Both the position numbers and the translations under genes were made by a program. Positions 17,984-25,578 of a stretch of DNA of 64,000 nucleotides are shown here, piece by piece; the first letter of the stretch is position 1, and every line of letters starts with the position of its first letter. Under the pieces are notes generated by a model. The model ran no database searches. It saw only the letters and a list, made by a program, of their open reading frames with translations, and was not told the DNA's origin. This stretch comes from Frankia sp. QA3 (GTDB lineage: Bacteria > Actinomycetota > Actinomycetes > Frankiales > Frankiaceae), in NCBI RefSeq assembly GCF_000262465.1, contig NZ_CM001489.1:4877243-4941242 (forward strand), given 5' to 3'.

Positions 17984-19141
17984 ATGCGTGCCAGCCGGCT
18001 GCTGTCCGTCCTGATGCTGTTGCAGACGCGGGGCAAACTGACGGCGCGCCAGATCGCCGACGAGCTGGAGGTGTCCGTCCGGACCGTCCACCGGGATCTG
18101 GACTCCCTGGCGCAGGCCGGCGTCCCGGTGCTGGCCGACCGTGGCGTCACCGGCGGCTACCGGCTGCTCGCCGGCTACCGCACCCGGCTGACCGGGCTGA
18201 CCGCGGACGAGGCCGACTCGCTGTTCCTCGCCGGAATGCCGGCCGCCGCCGCCGAGCTGGGCCTCGGCGCGATGCTCGCGGCGGCCGAGCTGAAGCTCCT
18301 GGCGGCGCTGCCGGAGCCACTGCGCGAGCGGGCCGGCCGGGTGCGCGAGCGCTTCCACCTCGACGCGCCCGGCTGGTTCCGGGCGACCGAGGACACGCCG
18401 CTGCTCGCTGAGGTGGCCGACGCGGTCTGGGCGCAGCGCCGCATCCGGGTCACCTACCGCCGCTGGCGGGCCCCCCGCGAGGTCGACCGCGTCCTCGACC
18501 CGCTCGGCATCGTCCTCAAAAGCGGCACATGGTACCTCGTCGCGGCCCTCGCCCCGTCACCCGAACCCGCCCCGTCACCCGAACCCGCCCCACCGGCCGA
18601 ACCCGCCCCACCGGCCGAACCCGTACCCCCGGCCGGCCCCACGACACCGACCGGCCCCGAGACGCCGGCCAGACCCGAGGCACCCATGGGGACGCGGGTA
18701 TACCGGGTAGGAAAGATCCTGTCCTCGGCGCTGACGGGGGAGGGCTTCGACCGGCCGCCCGACTTCGACCTCGCCGCCTACTGGGCGACCTGGACGGCCC
18801 GCTACGAGGCCGCGGTCTACCGGGCGACGGCGACGGTGCGGCTGTCCCCGGCGGGGCTGGCGATGGCGCCGTTTCGGCTGCCACCGGCGGTCAGTCGGGC
18901 CATCCGGAACAGCGCGGGAGCGCCGGAGACGGACGGCTGGGTCCGCGCGCGGCTGCCGATCGAGTCGGTCCGGCACGCGCAGGGCGAGCTGCTGGCGCTC
19001 GGCCCCGACCTGGAGGTGCTCGATCCCCCAGAACTGCGCGCCACCCTGGCCGAGGCGGCCGCCGCCCTCGCCCGCCTCTATGCCGCCAGCCCGCCGGAGC
19101 CCGCCACGCGCATCCGGACGGCTTCACCGGACAGCCGTTGA
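17984..19141 (+). CDS. YafY-type transcriptional regulator (HTH_11 + WYL)
   Basis: The protein has 385 residues. The N-terminal winged helix reads LLSVLMLLQTRGKLTARQIADELEVSVRTVHRDL, here broken by family-typical positions, followed by GGYRLLAGY. A WYL ligand-sensing domain begins near residue 160 (RVTYRRW, DRVLDPLGIVLKSGTWYLVA) and ends in a WCX-like extension (VYRVGKILSS onward). Between the two WYL strands there is a Pro/Glu/Ala-rich repeat of about 45 residues (PEPAPSPEPAPPAEP), an insertion most relatives lack and apparently made by DNA-level repeat expansion. Such regulators respond to ligands or nucleic acids and control adjacent small enzymes, here probably the VOC and DinB-like genes. 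I chose the ATG at 17984, at the start of the helix-turn-helix; a TTG seven codons upstream is possible. Confidence 0.82.
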   Translation: MRASRLLSVLMLLQTRGKLTARQIADELEVSVRTVHRDLDSLAQAGVPVLADRGVTGGYRLLAGYRTRLTGLTADEADSLFLAGMPAAAAELGLGAMLAAAELKLLAALPEPLRERAGRVRERFHLDAPGWFRATEDTPLLAEVADAVWAQRRIRVTYRRWRAPREVDRVLDPLGIVLKSGTWYLVAALAPSPEPAPSPEPAPPAEPAPPAEPVPPAGPTTPTGPETPARPEAPMGTRVYRVGKILSSALTGEGFDRPPDFDLAAYWATWTARYEAAVYRATATVRLSPAGLAMAPFRLPPAVSRAIRNSAGAPETDGWVRARLPIESVRHAQGELLALGPDLEVLDPPELRATLAEAAAALARLYAASPPEPATRIRTASPDSR

Positions 19142-19159
19142 AACGTCCTCGGGACGTCC

Positions 19160-20761
19160 TCAGGGCGCCGGGCGGAGTGCGGCGACGCGCGAGGCGGGCG
19201 CGGTGGGCGCGGCGACCGGCGGGGACGGCGGGGGCGCGCCGACCGGCGGGGGCAGCAGGAGGCGGAAGGTGGTGCCGGCGCCGACGGCGCTGATGACCTC
19301 GACCCGGCCGCCGTGGGCCTGCGCCGTCGCCGCGACGATCGACAGGCCCAGCCCGCTGCCGCCGCGGCCCTGGGCCCGGCTGTCCGCGGCCCGGTAGAAG
19401 CGGTCGAAGACGTGGTCGGCAACCTCGGGCGGCAGGCCCGGCCCGTGGTCGATCACGTCGAGCACGGCGCCGCCGGGAGGGGTCCCCGGCCCGTCGGCCG
19501 CGTCTCCCGGACCCGCAGCACCTCCCTGGGCTGCCGCCCTGGCCGTGGCACGCAGGCGGACTTCGACGGCCGCGTCGGGCGGGGTGTGGACGCGGGCGTT
19601 GGTGAGCAGGTTGCCGACGAGCTGGCGCAGCGCGTCCGGGTCCCCGAGGACGGGGCAGCCCGCCGGGAGCTCGGCGCGCACCGGGCGGTCGGGGGCGGCG
19701 GCGCGCAGGTCGGCGACGGCGTCGCGGACGAGGGCGGCGAGGTCGAGCTCGACCCGCCGCGGCGGGCGCTGCTCGTCGAGGTGGGCGAGGTAGAGCAGGT
19801 CGTCGACGAGGCTGCCCATCCGCGCCGCCTCCTGCTGGATGCGGCGCAACGCCCGGTCGGTCTCGTCCGCCGGCACTATTCCGGCGCGCAGCAGGTCGGC
19901 GTACCCGCGGATGGACGTCAGCGGCGTGCGCAGCTCATGCGAAGCGTCCGCGGCGAAGCGGCGCACCTGCTCCTGGGAGGCTACCCGGGCGGCGAACGCG
20001 GCCTGAATCTGGCCGAGCATCATGTTGAGCGCCGTGGCGAGCTGCCCGGTCTCGGAGCGCGTCGGCCCGGTCGGCACCCGCCGGTCGAGGTCCCCGCCGG
20101 CGATCGCCGCCGCGGTGTCGACCATCTGCCGTAGCGGGCGCAGGCCGCGGGTGAGCCACAGCCAGGCCAGGGCGGCCATCGCGGCGAGCACGGCCGCCCC
20201 GACCGCCAGCTCGATGAGCACCAGCCGGCGCACCGTGTCCGCGACCGGCCGCAGCGGCAGCGCGACGAGGACCCGGGTGCCACCCGGGAAGGCGCGCTGC
20301 ACCGCCCGGTAGCGCTGCCCCGCCGAGGCGACCGTGAAGGTGGCGGAAAGCTCCGACCGTCCCGCACCGGTCCCGGCGCCACCGCCCGCACCACCCTCGC
20401 CGCCCGCACCGGACCGCCCGGCGACGGACGGCAGCCCAACCACGTCCAGCAACGGCGTGGCCGGCGGCGGGGGGCTCGCGGAACCGGCCACCCGCAGTAC
20501 CGTGCCGTCGCGGCGGCGGATCTCCACCAGATAGTCGGTGGGGCCCACGGCCCGCTCCACCCCGGCACGGTCCAGCGTCGGGGAGCGGGTCAGCAGGGCG
20601 ATGATCGGCAGCCGGCCGAGCACCTCGGCGCGGCCGAGCTGCTGGTCGACGCGGTCGTAGAGGTAGGAGCGCAGCGCGAACGCGCTCGCCGTGCCGGCGA
20701 CGGCGAGGCCGAGGGCGCACAGCGCCACGAGTCCGGCCATCAGTTTCAGTCGCAGCGTCAC
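19160..20761 (-). CDS. sensor histidine kinase of an OmpR-type two-component system
   Basis: The protein has 533 residues. It has an N-terminal membrane helix (LMAGLVALCALGLAVAG), an extracytoplasmic domain of about 150 residues with a Gly-rich loop, and a second membrane helix (LIELAVGAAVLAAMAALAW). A HAMP domain follows, then HisKA with the phosphoacceptor in ADASHELRTPLTS, and HATPase with GNLLTNAR and GGSGLGLSI. It autophosphorylates in response to an unknown envelope signal and passes phosphate to the regulator encoded just upstream. Its GTG start overlaps the regulator stop by four bases (GTGA, 20758-20761), indicating translational coupling. The layout resembles mycobacterial TrcS- and MprB-type kinases. 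Confidence 0.93.
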   Translation of the reverse strand: MTLRLKLMAGLVALCALGLAVAGTASAFALRSYLYDRVDQQLGRAEVLGRLPIIALLTRSPTLDRAGVERAVGPTDYLVEIRRRDGTVLRVAGSASPPPPATPLLDVVGLPSVAGRSGAGGEGGAGGGAGTGAGRSELSATFTVASAGQRYRAVQRAFPGGTRVLVALPLRPVADTVRRLVLIELAVGAAVLAAMAALAWLWLTRGLRPLRQMVDTAAAIAGGDLDRRVPTGPTRSETGQLATALNMMLGQIQAAFAARVASQEQVRRFAADASHELRTPLTSIRGYADLLRAGIVPADETDRALRRIQQEAARMGSLVDDLLYLAHLDEQRPPRRVELDLAALVRDAVADLRAAAPDRPVRAELPAGCPVLGDPDALRQLVGNLLTNARVHTPPDAAVEVRLRATARAAAQGGAAGPGDAADGPGTPPGGAVLDVIDHGPGLPPEVADHVFDRFYRAADSRAQGRGGSGLGLSIVAATAQAHGGRVEVISAVGAGTTFRLLLPPPVGAPPPSPPVAAPTAPASRVAALRPAP

Positions 20762-21477
20762 CGGCCGGTCCCCATCGCGGGCAGGCGCAGTGCGTAGCCG
20801 AATCCGCGCTGGGTATGGATGAGCGACGGGCCGTGCCGGCCCAGCTTGCGCCGCAGGTAACTGACGTACTGGTCGACCACGGTCGGCTCGCCCGCGAAGT
20901 CGTAGCTCCACACCGCGTCGAGGATCTGCGCCCGCGACAGCACCCGGTGGGGATTGGTCAGGAAGTACCGCAGCAGGCAGAACTCGGTCGGCGACAGCTC
21001 TATCGGCTCGCCGGCTCGGCGGACGACGTGGGTGTCCGGGTCGAGTTCGACGTCGGCGAAGCGAAGGATGGCCGACGGGTCGGGCGCGGGCTCGGCCCGC
21101 GGCGGGGACGTCCGGCGCAGCACGGCCCGCGCCCGCGCGATCAGCTCGTCCACGGCGAACGGCTTGGTGACGTAGTCGTCCCCGCCGTAGGTCAGGCCGA
21201 CGATCTTGTCGCGGTGGGCGTCCCGGGCGGTGAGGTAGACGACGGGCACGCTCTGGCCGCCGGCCCGCAGGGTCCGGCAGACCTCGAAGCCGTCGACGTC
21301 GGGCAGCATCACGTCGAGGATCATGAGATCCGGGCGGGCCTGGACCGCGAGCTCCAGCGCCGCCCGGCCGGTCGCCGCGGTCAGGACGTCGAAGCCGTGG
21401 AAGCGCAGGGCCATCCGGAGCAGGTCGACGATGTTCGGCTCGTCGTCGACGACCAGCACCCGCGGGGCTCCTGCCAT
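20758..21477 (-). CDS. OmpR/PhoB-type response regulator
   Basis: The protein has 239 residues. The receiver domain carries acidic residues VVDDEPN, phosphoacceptor Asp55 in LMILDVMLPD, a Thr in YLTARD and Lys in VTKPF. The winged-helix DNA-binding domain (LSPTEFCLLRYFL through SYLRRKLG and GFGYALRLP) is of the OmpR/PhoB type. It is the first gene of a two-gene operon with the kinase and is most like TrcR/TcrA/MprA-type regulators of mycobacteria. The divergent gene 258 bp upstream is a fatty acid desaturase, so it could be a target, though no operator was recognised. Confidence 0.94.
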   Translation of the reverse strand: MAGAPRVLVVDDEPNIVDLLRMALRFHGFDVLTAATGRAALELAVQARPDLMILDVMLPDVDGFEVCRTLRAGGQSVPVVYLTARDAHRDKIVGLTYGGDDYVTKPFAVDELIARARAVLRRTSPPRAEPAPDPSAILRFADVELDPDTHVVRRAGEPIELSPTEFCLLRYFLTNPHRVLSRAQILDAVWSYDFAGEPTVVDQYVSYLRRKLGRHGPSLIHTQRGFGYALRLPAMGTGR

Positions 21478-21735
21478 GTCCGGCTCCCTCGATGTCTCGT
21501 TGCGGCGACCCGGCGGCCGATCCGGCGGCCGATCCGGACCCGGAGGTCGAGTTCATCCGAGCATCGTGAGAGTTCCATGTGAAGGGACCGGTGCCGCGCG
21601 CCGGCCGGCCCGCCCAGGGCCCGGTCCAGACATCCTGGTGGCACAGCCGGACTGGCCGGCCGGAACAGTCTGGCGACCGGGAATCCACACCCGTGGGACA
21701 TGGTTGACGCGCGTCCAGTCTGGAACAGTTTCCCA

Positions 21736-22674
21736 ATGACAGCACTCACGGACACCGAGCTACTTCGCGAGCTGGAGCCCATCGCCGAGGCGAACGTGAA
21801 CCGGCATCTCGGCATCGCCACCGAGTGGATGCCGCACGACTACGTCCCCTGGAGCCAGGGCCGGGATTTCGACACCGTTCCCTGGGAGCCCGGCCAGTCG
21901 TCCCTCTCGAAGGCCGCGCAGATCGCCTTCGAGGTCAATCTGCTCACGGAGGACAATCTCCCGAGCTATCACCGGGTCATCGCGGAGGGTTTCAGCCAGG
22001 ATGGCGCCTGGGGCACCTGGGTGCACCGGTGGACGGCCGAGGAGGGCCGCCACGCGATCGCGATGCGCGACTACCTGATGGTCACCCGGGCGGTCGACCC
22101 GGTCGCCCTCGAACGTGACCGCATGTACCAGATGAGCAGGGCCTTCAACCGGCCCGGCATCACGCCGCTGCAGTCGATGGCCTACGTGTCCTTCCAGGAG
22201 CTGGCGACCCGCGTCAGCCATCGCAACACGGGGCGCTTCTGCGCGGAGCCGGTCGCCGAGAAGCTGCTGGCCCGCGTCGCCGCTGACGAGAACCTGCACA
22301 TGATCTTCTACCGGAACCTGGTCGCCGCCGCGTTGGAGATCGCCCCGTCCCGGACGGTGGAGGCCATCCGGGACGAGATCCTCGGTTTCCAGATGCCCGG
22401 CGTCGGCATCCGCGACTTCGGCCGCAAGGCCATCCAGATCGCCCGAGCCGGCATCTACAACCTGCGCATTCACCATGACGACGTGGTGGTGCCGATCCTG
22501 CGCCAGTGGCGTTTCTTCGACCTGACGGGATTGGACGCCGCAGGCGAGCAGGCCCGCGAGGAGGTCGCCGCCTTCCTCGCCGGCCTCGACGCGGCCGCCA
22601 CTCAGCAGCAGGCGAAGTTCGAACAGACCCAGGCCCGGTTGGCGCGGCGCGCGGAGGCGTTGACCACGGTCTAG
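21736..22674 (+). CDS. acyl-[acyl-carrier-protein] desaturase (DesA type)
   Basis: The protein has 312 residues and is a soluble di-iron desaturase. It matches mycobacterial DesA proteins throughout: LTDTELLRELEPIAEANVN at the start, EDNLPSYHR, WTAEEGRHAIAMRDYL and SFQELATRVSHRNTG, then ADENLHMIFYRN. The two E-x-x-H motifs (EEGRH and DENLH) plus upstream glutamates supply the iron ligands. The enzyme introduces a double bond into an acyl-ACP chain, for membrane or long-chain lipids. The ATG at 21736 matches the start of mycobacterial homologues; an in-frame ATG lies 36 bp upstream. TTGACG at 21705-21710 could be a -35 element, in which case the message would have a very short leader. It is divergent from the two-component operon. 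Confidence 0.9.
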   Translation: MTALTDTELLRELEPIAEANVNRHLGIATEWMPHDYVPWSQGRDFDTVPWEPGQSSLSKAAQIAFEVNLLTEDNLPSYHRVIAEGFSQDGAWGTWVHRWTAEEGRHAIAMRDYLMVTRAVDPVALERDRMYQMSRAFNRPGITPLQSMAYVSFQELATRVSHRNTGRFCAEPVAEKLLARVAADENLHMIFYRNLVAAALEIAPSRTVEAIRDEILGFQMPGVGIRDFGRKAIQIARAGIYNLRIHHDDVVVPILRQWRFFDLTGLDAAGEQAREEVAAFLAGLDAAATQQQAKFEQTQARLARRAEALTTV

Positions 22675-22718
22675 CCGGACTGCGCCTGGCCGGACTGCGC
22701 CTGGCCGGACTGCGTCCG
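22674..22718. repeat. 15-bp tandem repeat after desA
   Basis: Three copies of GCCGGACTGCGCCTG, the third diverged, begin at the desA stop codon. It may be a recently expanded sequence at the gene end; no terminator function is evident. Confidence 0.65.
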
Positions 22719-22816
22719 ACGGCGCCGCGGTGCGCGGACCCACTGTCCGTAGTGTCCCGATCTGGGATGTTCGTGCTAGGGTCCGACCGTCGCAGCCGTC
22801 GACGGATGGAGCTCCC

Positions 22817-23332
22817 GTGAGCGTGCACCGAGGGAGCGTCCGGATCACCCTCCCGCAGCTCGGGCTGGGGATCGTGGCCATCGCCGCCGTGGCCGTCGCG
22901 GTCCTGATCGGGCAGCGCGGCGCCCCCGCCCCGGACGACGACGCGGTCGGCGCCAGGGAACCGATCCCCTCCGCCACCGACGTCACCACCGCTGCACCGC
23001 TCCCCGGCCGGCCCCTCACCAGCCGGCCCTCCGCCGCCGCTTCGGTCGCGGCCGGCGGAGGCACCGCCTCCCCGCCGGACGGGCGCAAGGACGCGGCGCC
23101 CCCAGTCCCACGCGCCACCGTCGCGGACTCGCCGGCGACGAACCCGGCCTGGGCCGGCCCGAGCGCCGGGAGCACCACGGGCGCCGGCCGCACGGCCATG
23201 ACCGTGGCGGCACCGTCCGGGCCGCACCGCGCCCCGACGCCCGCACCGCCCCGCCGCGGCTCGGGCGCCGATCCCGGCGTCGTCGTGCGGGTCCCACCGA
23301 TCGTCATGCCGAGCTGCCTCGTCGGCTGCTGA
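22817..23332 (+). CDS. membrane-anchored or exported Pro/Ala-rich protein
   Basis: The protein has 171 residues and I recognise no family. A hydrophobic helix at about residues 13-32 (LGLGIVAIAAVAVAVLIG) follows a short basic start, giving a signal anchor. The remainder is Pro/Ala/Thr/Ser/Gly-rich and probably disordered outside the membrane, ending in a hydrophobic stretch with two cysteines (MPSCLVGC). The GTG at 22817 has GGAG six bases upstream; a longer frame from 22730 exists but without a site. Composition suggests an extracytoplasmic linker or stalk protein. It follows desA after 140 bp, and the next gene (tmk) is convergent. Confidence 0.6.
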   Translation: MSVHRGSVRITLPQLGLGIVAIAAVAVAVLIGQRGAPAPDDDAVGAREPIPSATDVTTAAPLPGRPLTSRPSAAASVAAGGGTASPPDGRKDAAPPVPRATVADSPATNPAWAGPSAGSTTGAGRTAMTVAAPSGPHRAPTPAPPRRGSGADPGVVVRVPPIVMPSCLVGC

Positions 23333-23413
23333 CCCGCCGACCCACCGACCCGACCCGACCCGACCCGCCGAGCCGCACCCGAGCCGCGCCCGAGCCGCGA
23401 GGCCGCGGCGGAA

Positions 23414-24058
23414 CTAGCGCAGCAGCGCGCCGAGCCACCCCTCGATGGCGTCGACACCGCTGTCCCGGTCGACGATCAACCAGGGCGAGACCCAGTTCCG
23501 GGCGGCCAGGTCCTCGTACATCCGCGCGCACCGCGCCTGCAGGCCGCCGTCGGTCTCGAAGGCGTCCAGCGGCCGGTCCGGGTCGTCGTCGGCCCGCGCC
23601 GCCGCGCCCGCACGTGCCTTGGCGACTGGGACCCGCAGCAGCACCTGCAGGTCGGGGGCGGGCAGGGCCAGCGAGCCGAGTTCGAGGTCGGCGACCCAGT
23701 CGGGGAAGCCGGCACGCTCGGCCGCCGGCAGCCGCGCCGCGCCGTAGGCGGCGTTCGACGCGATGTACCGGTCGAGGATGACCACGTCGTTGGCGTCGGC
23801 CAGGGCGTCGAGCTCGGGCCGCGACGCCGCCCGGTCGAGCGCGAACATCATCGCCGTGGCGCGGGGCGCGGCGGCCAGCGCGGCGAGCCGGGCATCGCCC
23901 CCGAGCAGCCCGCGCATGGCCGGGCCGAGGGGCTCGGCGGTGTACCGCGGGTAGGCCAGCGTCGCCACGCTGTGCCCGGAGTCGGTGAGCCGGCCGACGA
24001 GCTTGCCGGTCAGCGTGTTCTTTCCCGCCCCGTCGACGCCCTCGATAGCGATGATCAT
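23414..24058 (-). CDS. tmk: thymidylate kinase (dTMP kinase)
   Basis: The protein has 214 residues. It phosphorylates dTMP to dTDP for DNA synthesis. Visible features are the P-loop IAIEGVDGAGKNTLT at the N-terminus, the DRY motif (VVILDRYIASNAAYGA) and a lid region rich in Arg/Ala. The P-loop has Asn in GAGKNT where most have Ser or Thr; this variant is also typical of mycobacterial thymidylate kinases. The ATG at 24058 overlaps the stop of the upstream gene by four bases (ATGA, 24055-24058), so the two are co-translated. The convergent exported-protein gene ends 81 bp away; the gap holds GACCC/GAGCC-type tandem repeats. Confidence 0.93.
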   Translation of the reverse strand: MIIAIEGVDGAGKNTLTGKLVGRLTDSGHSVATLAYPRYTAEPLGPAMRGLLGGDARLAALAAAPRATAMMFALDRAASRPELDALADANDVVILDRYIASNAAYGAARLPAAERAGFPDWVADLELGSLALPAPDLQVLLRVPVAKARAGAAARADDDPDRPLDAFETDGGLQARCARMYEDLAARNWVSPWLIVDRDSGVDAIEGWLGALLR

Positions 24059-24498
24059 CCGATCACCGGCTGCTGGCGGAAGTGCTCCACGACCGCGTCG
24101 GACCAGCTCAGCAGCCGGCCGGCGAGGGTGGCGGGGATTCCCGCCCGGGCCGCCGCCGCCTCGATCCGGGCGTAGCGCAGCTCGGGCGGCAACAGCGCCA
24201 CCGCGCCCGCCTTGCCCTGGAAGGTCGCCCAGAGCCCGGTGAGCGCCCGGCCGTCGATCGGCGGGAGGGCTGCGGCGGCGGTGCCGAGCACGGCCCGCGA
24301 CCACCACCCATCCCCACGGATGACCGCCGACGCCGCCGGCTCGCCCCGCACCACGTCCAGCCCCCCGACGACCAGGTTGTTCGCGTTGCGGACCGCGACC
24401 AGGGGGTGCCGGTACTCAAGCTGGTCGCCCCGCTCGGCCAGGCAGGCCGCCAGATACCACAGCGACAGTAACGTCGGCGGCGTTCCCGACACGAGCAT
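24055..24498 (-). CDS. conserved hypothetical protein coupled to tmk
   Basis: The protein has 147 residues, mostly helical by composition, with no recognised catalytic motif. Distinct stretches are LLSLWYLAACLAERGDQLEYR, PLVAVRNANNLVVGG and ATFQGKAGAVALLPPELRYARI, joined here only as landmarks. The ATG at 24498 has GGGGAGG four bases upstream, a strong site. It overlaps tmk by four bases, so its product is made together with thymidylate kinase; a role in nucleotide metabolism is possible by association only. No signal peptide or membrane helix is seen. Confidence 0.7.
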   Translation of the reverse strand: MLVSGTPPTLLSLWYLAACLAERGDQLEYRHPLVAVRNANNLVVGGLDVVRGEPAASAVIRGDGWWSRAVLGTAAAALPPIDGRALTGLWATFQGKAGAVALLPPELRYARIEAAAARAGIPATLAGRLLSWSDAVVEHFRQQPVIG

Positions 24499-24643
24499 GC
24501 GGCCTCCCCGACGACGGCGTCCACCGGATCCGGTCGGGAGCGTAACAAGACGGGCGGGTCGCGGTCGGTACGCCGCGATCGGTACGCCACGTACGCCCAC
24601 GGACGGATGGCACGCCGCCGCCGGCTCGCTACCGTCGCAGGTG

Positions 24644-24991
24644 ATGACGAGCACGGACAGGTCAGTGGCCGCGCGGGCGGCGGCGCTCGCACGCCCGTCA
24701 TTGCAGCCTGGGCAGCGAGCGCGCCGCCGGGGCCCCCTGCGTGCCGTCGGGGAGGTCGCGGCCCTGATCGCCATCGCCGCGGTGGTCATCGGCGGGTCGA
24801 ACGGCGCCGCCCACGACCAGGTCCCACCTGCCCGCGCCCTCGACGCGCCGGCCTTCGTGCTGCTCGCCCTGCTCGCAGCGACCGTCCTGCTGCGCCGCCG
24901 GGCCCCGCTGGTGATGCTGCTCGCGACGAGCCTGCTGCTCGGCCTCTTCTTCGCCGCCGGCTGGGCTGGCTGGCCGGCCGGATGTCGCTGA
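24644..24991 (+). CDS. short membrane protein, resembles the N-terminus of a NarL-type sensor kinase
   Basis: The protein has 115 residues. After a basic N-terminus it has at least three hydrophobic helices: VAALIAIAAVVIGGSNGAA, APAFVLLALLAATVLL, and APLVMLLATSLLLGLFFAAG. The segment with RRRAPLVMLL between helices is characteristic of the membrane domain of actinobacterial NarL-family sensor kinases, but the protein stops before any kinase domain. It overlaps the next frame by ten bases. It may be the remnant of a deleted kinase gene whose end was replaced by the next frame, or a small membrane protein in its own right. The ATG at 24644 has only a short GCAGG site. Confidence 0.5.
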   Translation: MTSTDRSVAARAAALARPSLQPGQRARRRGPLRAVGEVAALIAIAAVVIGGSNGAAHDQVPPARALDAPAFVLLALLAATVLLRRRAPLVMLLATSLLLGLFFAAGWAGWPAGCR

Positions 24992-25434
24992 TGCTCACCC
25001 TGGTCGCGGTCGCGCTGATCGCCGCGCTCGTGCTCAGCGTGGCGGTGGGGCTCGCCGTCGCCGCGATCCGCGGGATCGACACGTCCGCCTGGTGGAGCGC
25101 CGACGGTTTCGGCCATCTCGCCTCGGGCTACCTCAACGCGCTGGTCGCCGCGGCCTTCTTCGGGGTGGCCGGCACGGTGCTCGGGCTCGTGCTGCGCTCG
25201 ACCGCGCTCACCCTGGCGGTCGGGGTCGCCTGGACGTTCCCGATCGAGCACATCGTCCAGGACTCGTGGGGCGCGTCGACCCGCGTGTTCCCCGGCCTCG
25301 TGTTCGACGCGATCGGCCGGGGCGGCGTCGCCGAGGCCGGCTACGGGACGGCGTTGCTCGTCGGGACGGCATACGCGATCGGGGCCACCATGCTCGGGGC
25401 GGTTGCTCTGAGCCGCCGCGATGTCACCGCCTGA
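24982..25434 (+). CDS. membrane protein resembling the C-terminal half of an ABC-2 permease
   Basis: The protein has 150 residues with four hydrophobic segments: LMLTLVAVALIAALVLSVAV, LNALVAAAFFGVAGTVLGLV, LTLAVGVAWTFPIEHIVQ, and a C-terminal GTALLVGTAYAIGATMLGAVAL. The pattern of AAFFGVAGTVLGLVLRSTALTLAVG followed by a C-terminal helix ending SRRDV is typical of the last half of ABC-2 type export permeases; the N-terminal half and any ATPase gene are missing. The frame is open further upstream (GWLAGRMSL), which suggests a deletion joined it to the preceding kinase-like fragment. It overlaps that fragment by ten bases. Function as a transporter is doubtful. Confidence 0.5.
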   Translation: MSLMLTLVAVALIAALVLSVAVGLAVAAIRGIDTSAWWSADGFGHLASGYLNALVAAAFFGVAGTVLGLVLRSTALTLAVGVAWTFPIEHIVQDSWGASTRVFPGLVFDAIGRGGVAEAGYGTALLVGTAYAIGATMLGAVALSRRDVTA

Positions 25435-25521
25435 TCACACAGACGGCATGGGAGCGGACGGCAGGCCCGGCAAAAGCCTATGATTGCCACCTAACGTGCC
25501 CGGCCGACGACGGAGGATCGG

Positions 25522-25578
25522 ATGGCGCCTTCCGGACGGCAGCGGCACACCGCCTGCTCCGATCGCCCTGCCGCGTGA
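25522..25578 (+). CDS. possible 18-residue leader peptide coupled to the dnaJ-like gene
   Basis: An ATG at 25522 has a strong GGAGG five bases upstream (25512-25516). The 18-codon frame (MAPSGRQRHTACSDRPAA) ends in TGA at 25576-25578, overlapping the GTG start of the J-domain gene as GTGA. The large gene has no ribosome site of its own, so ribosomes may reach it by re-initiation. Known leader peptides act by attenuation or coupling; which applies is unknown. Confidence 0.4.
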   Translation: MAPSGRQRHTACSDRPAA

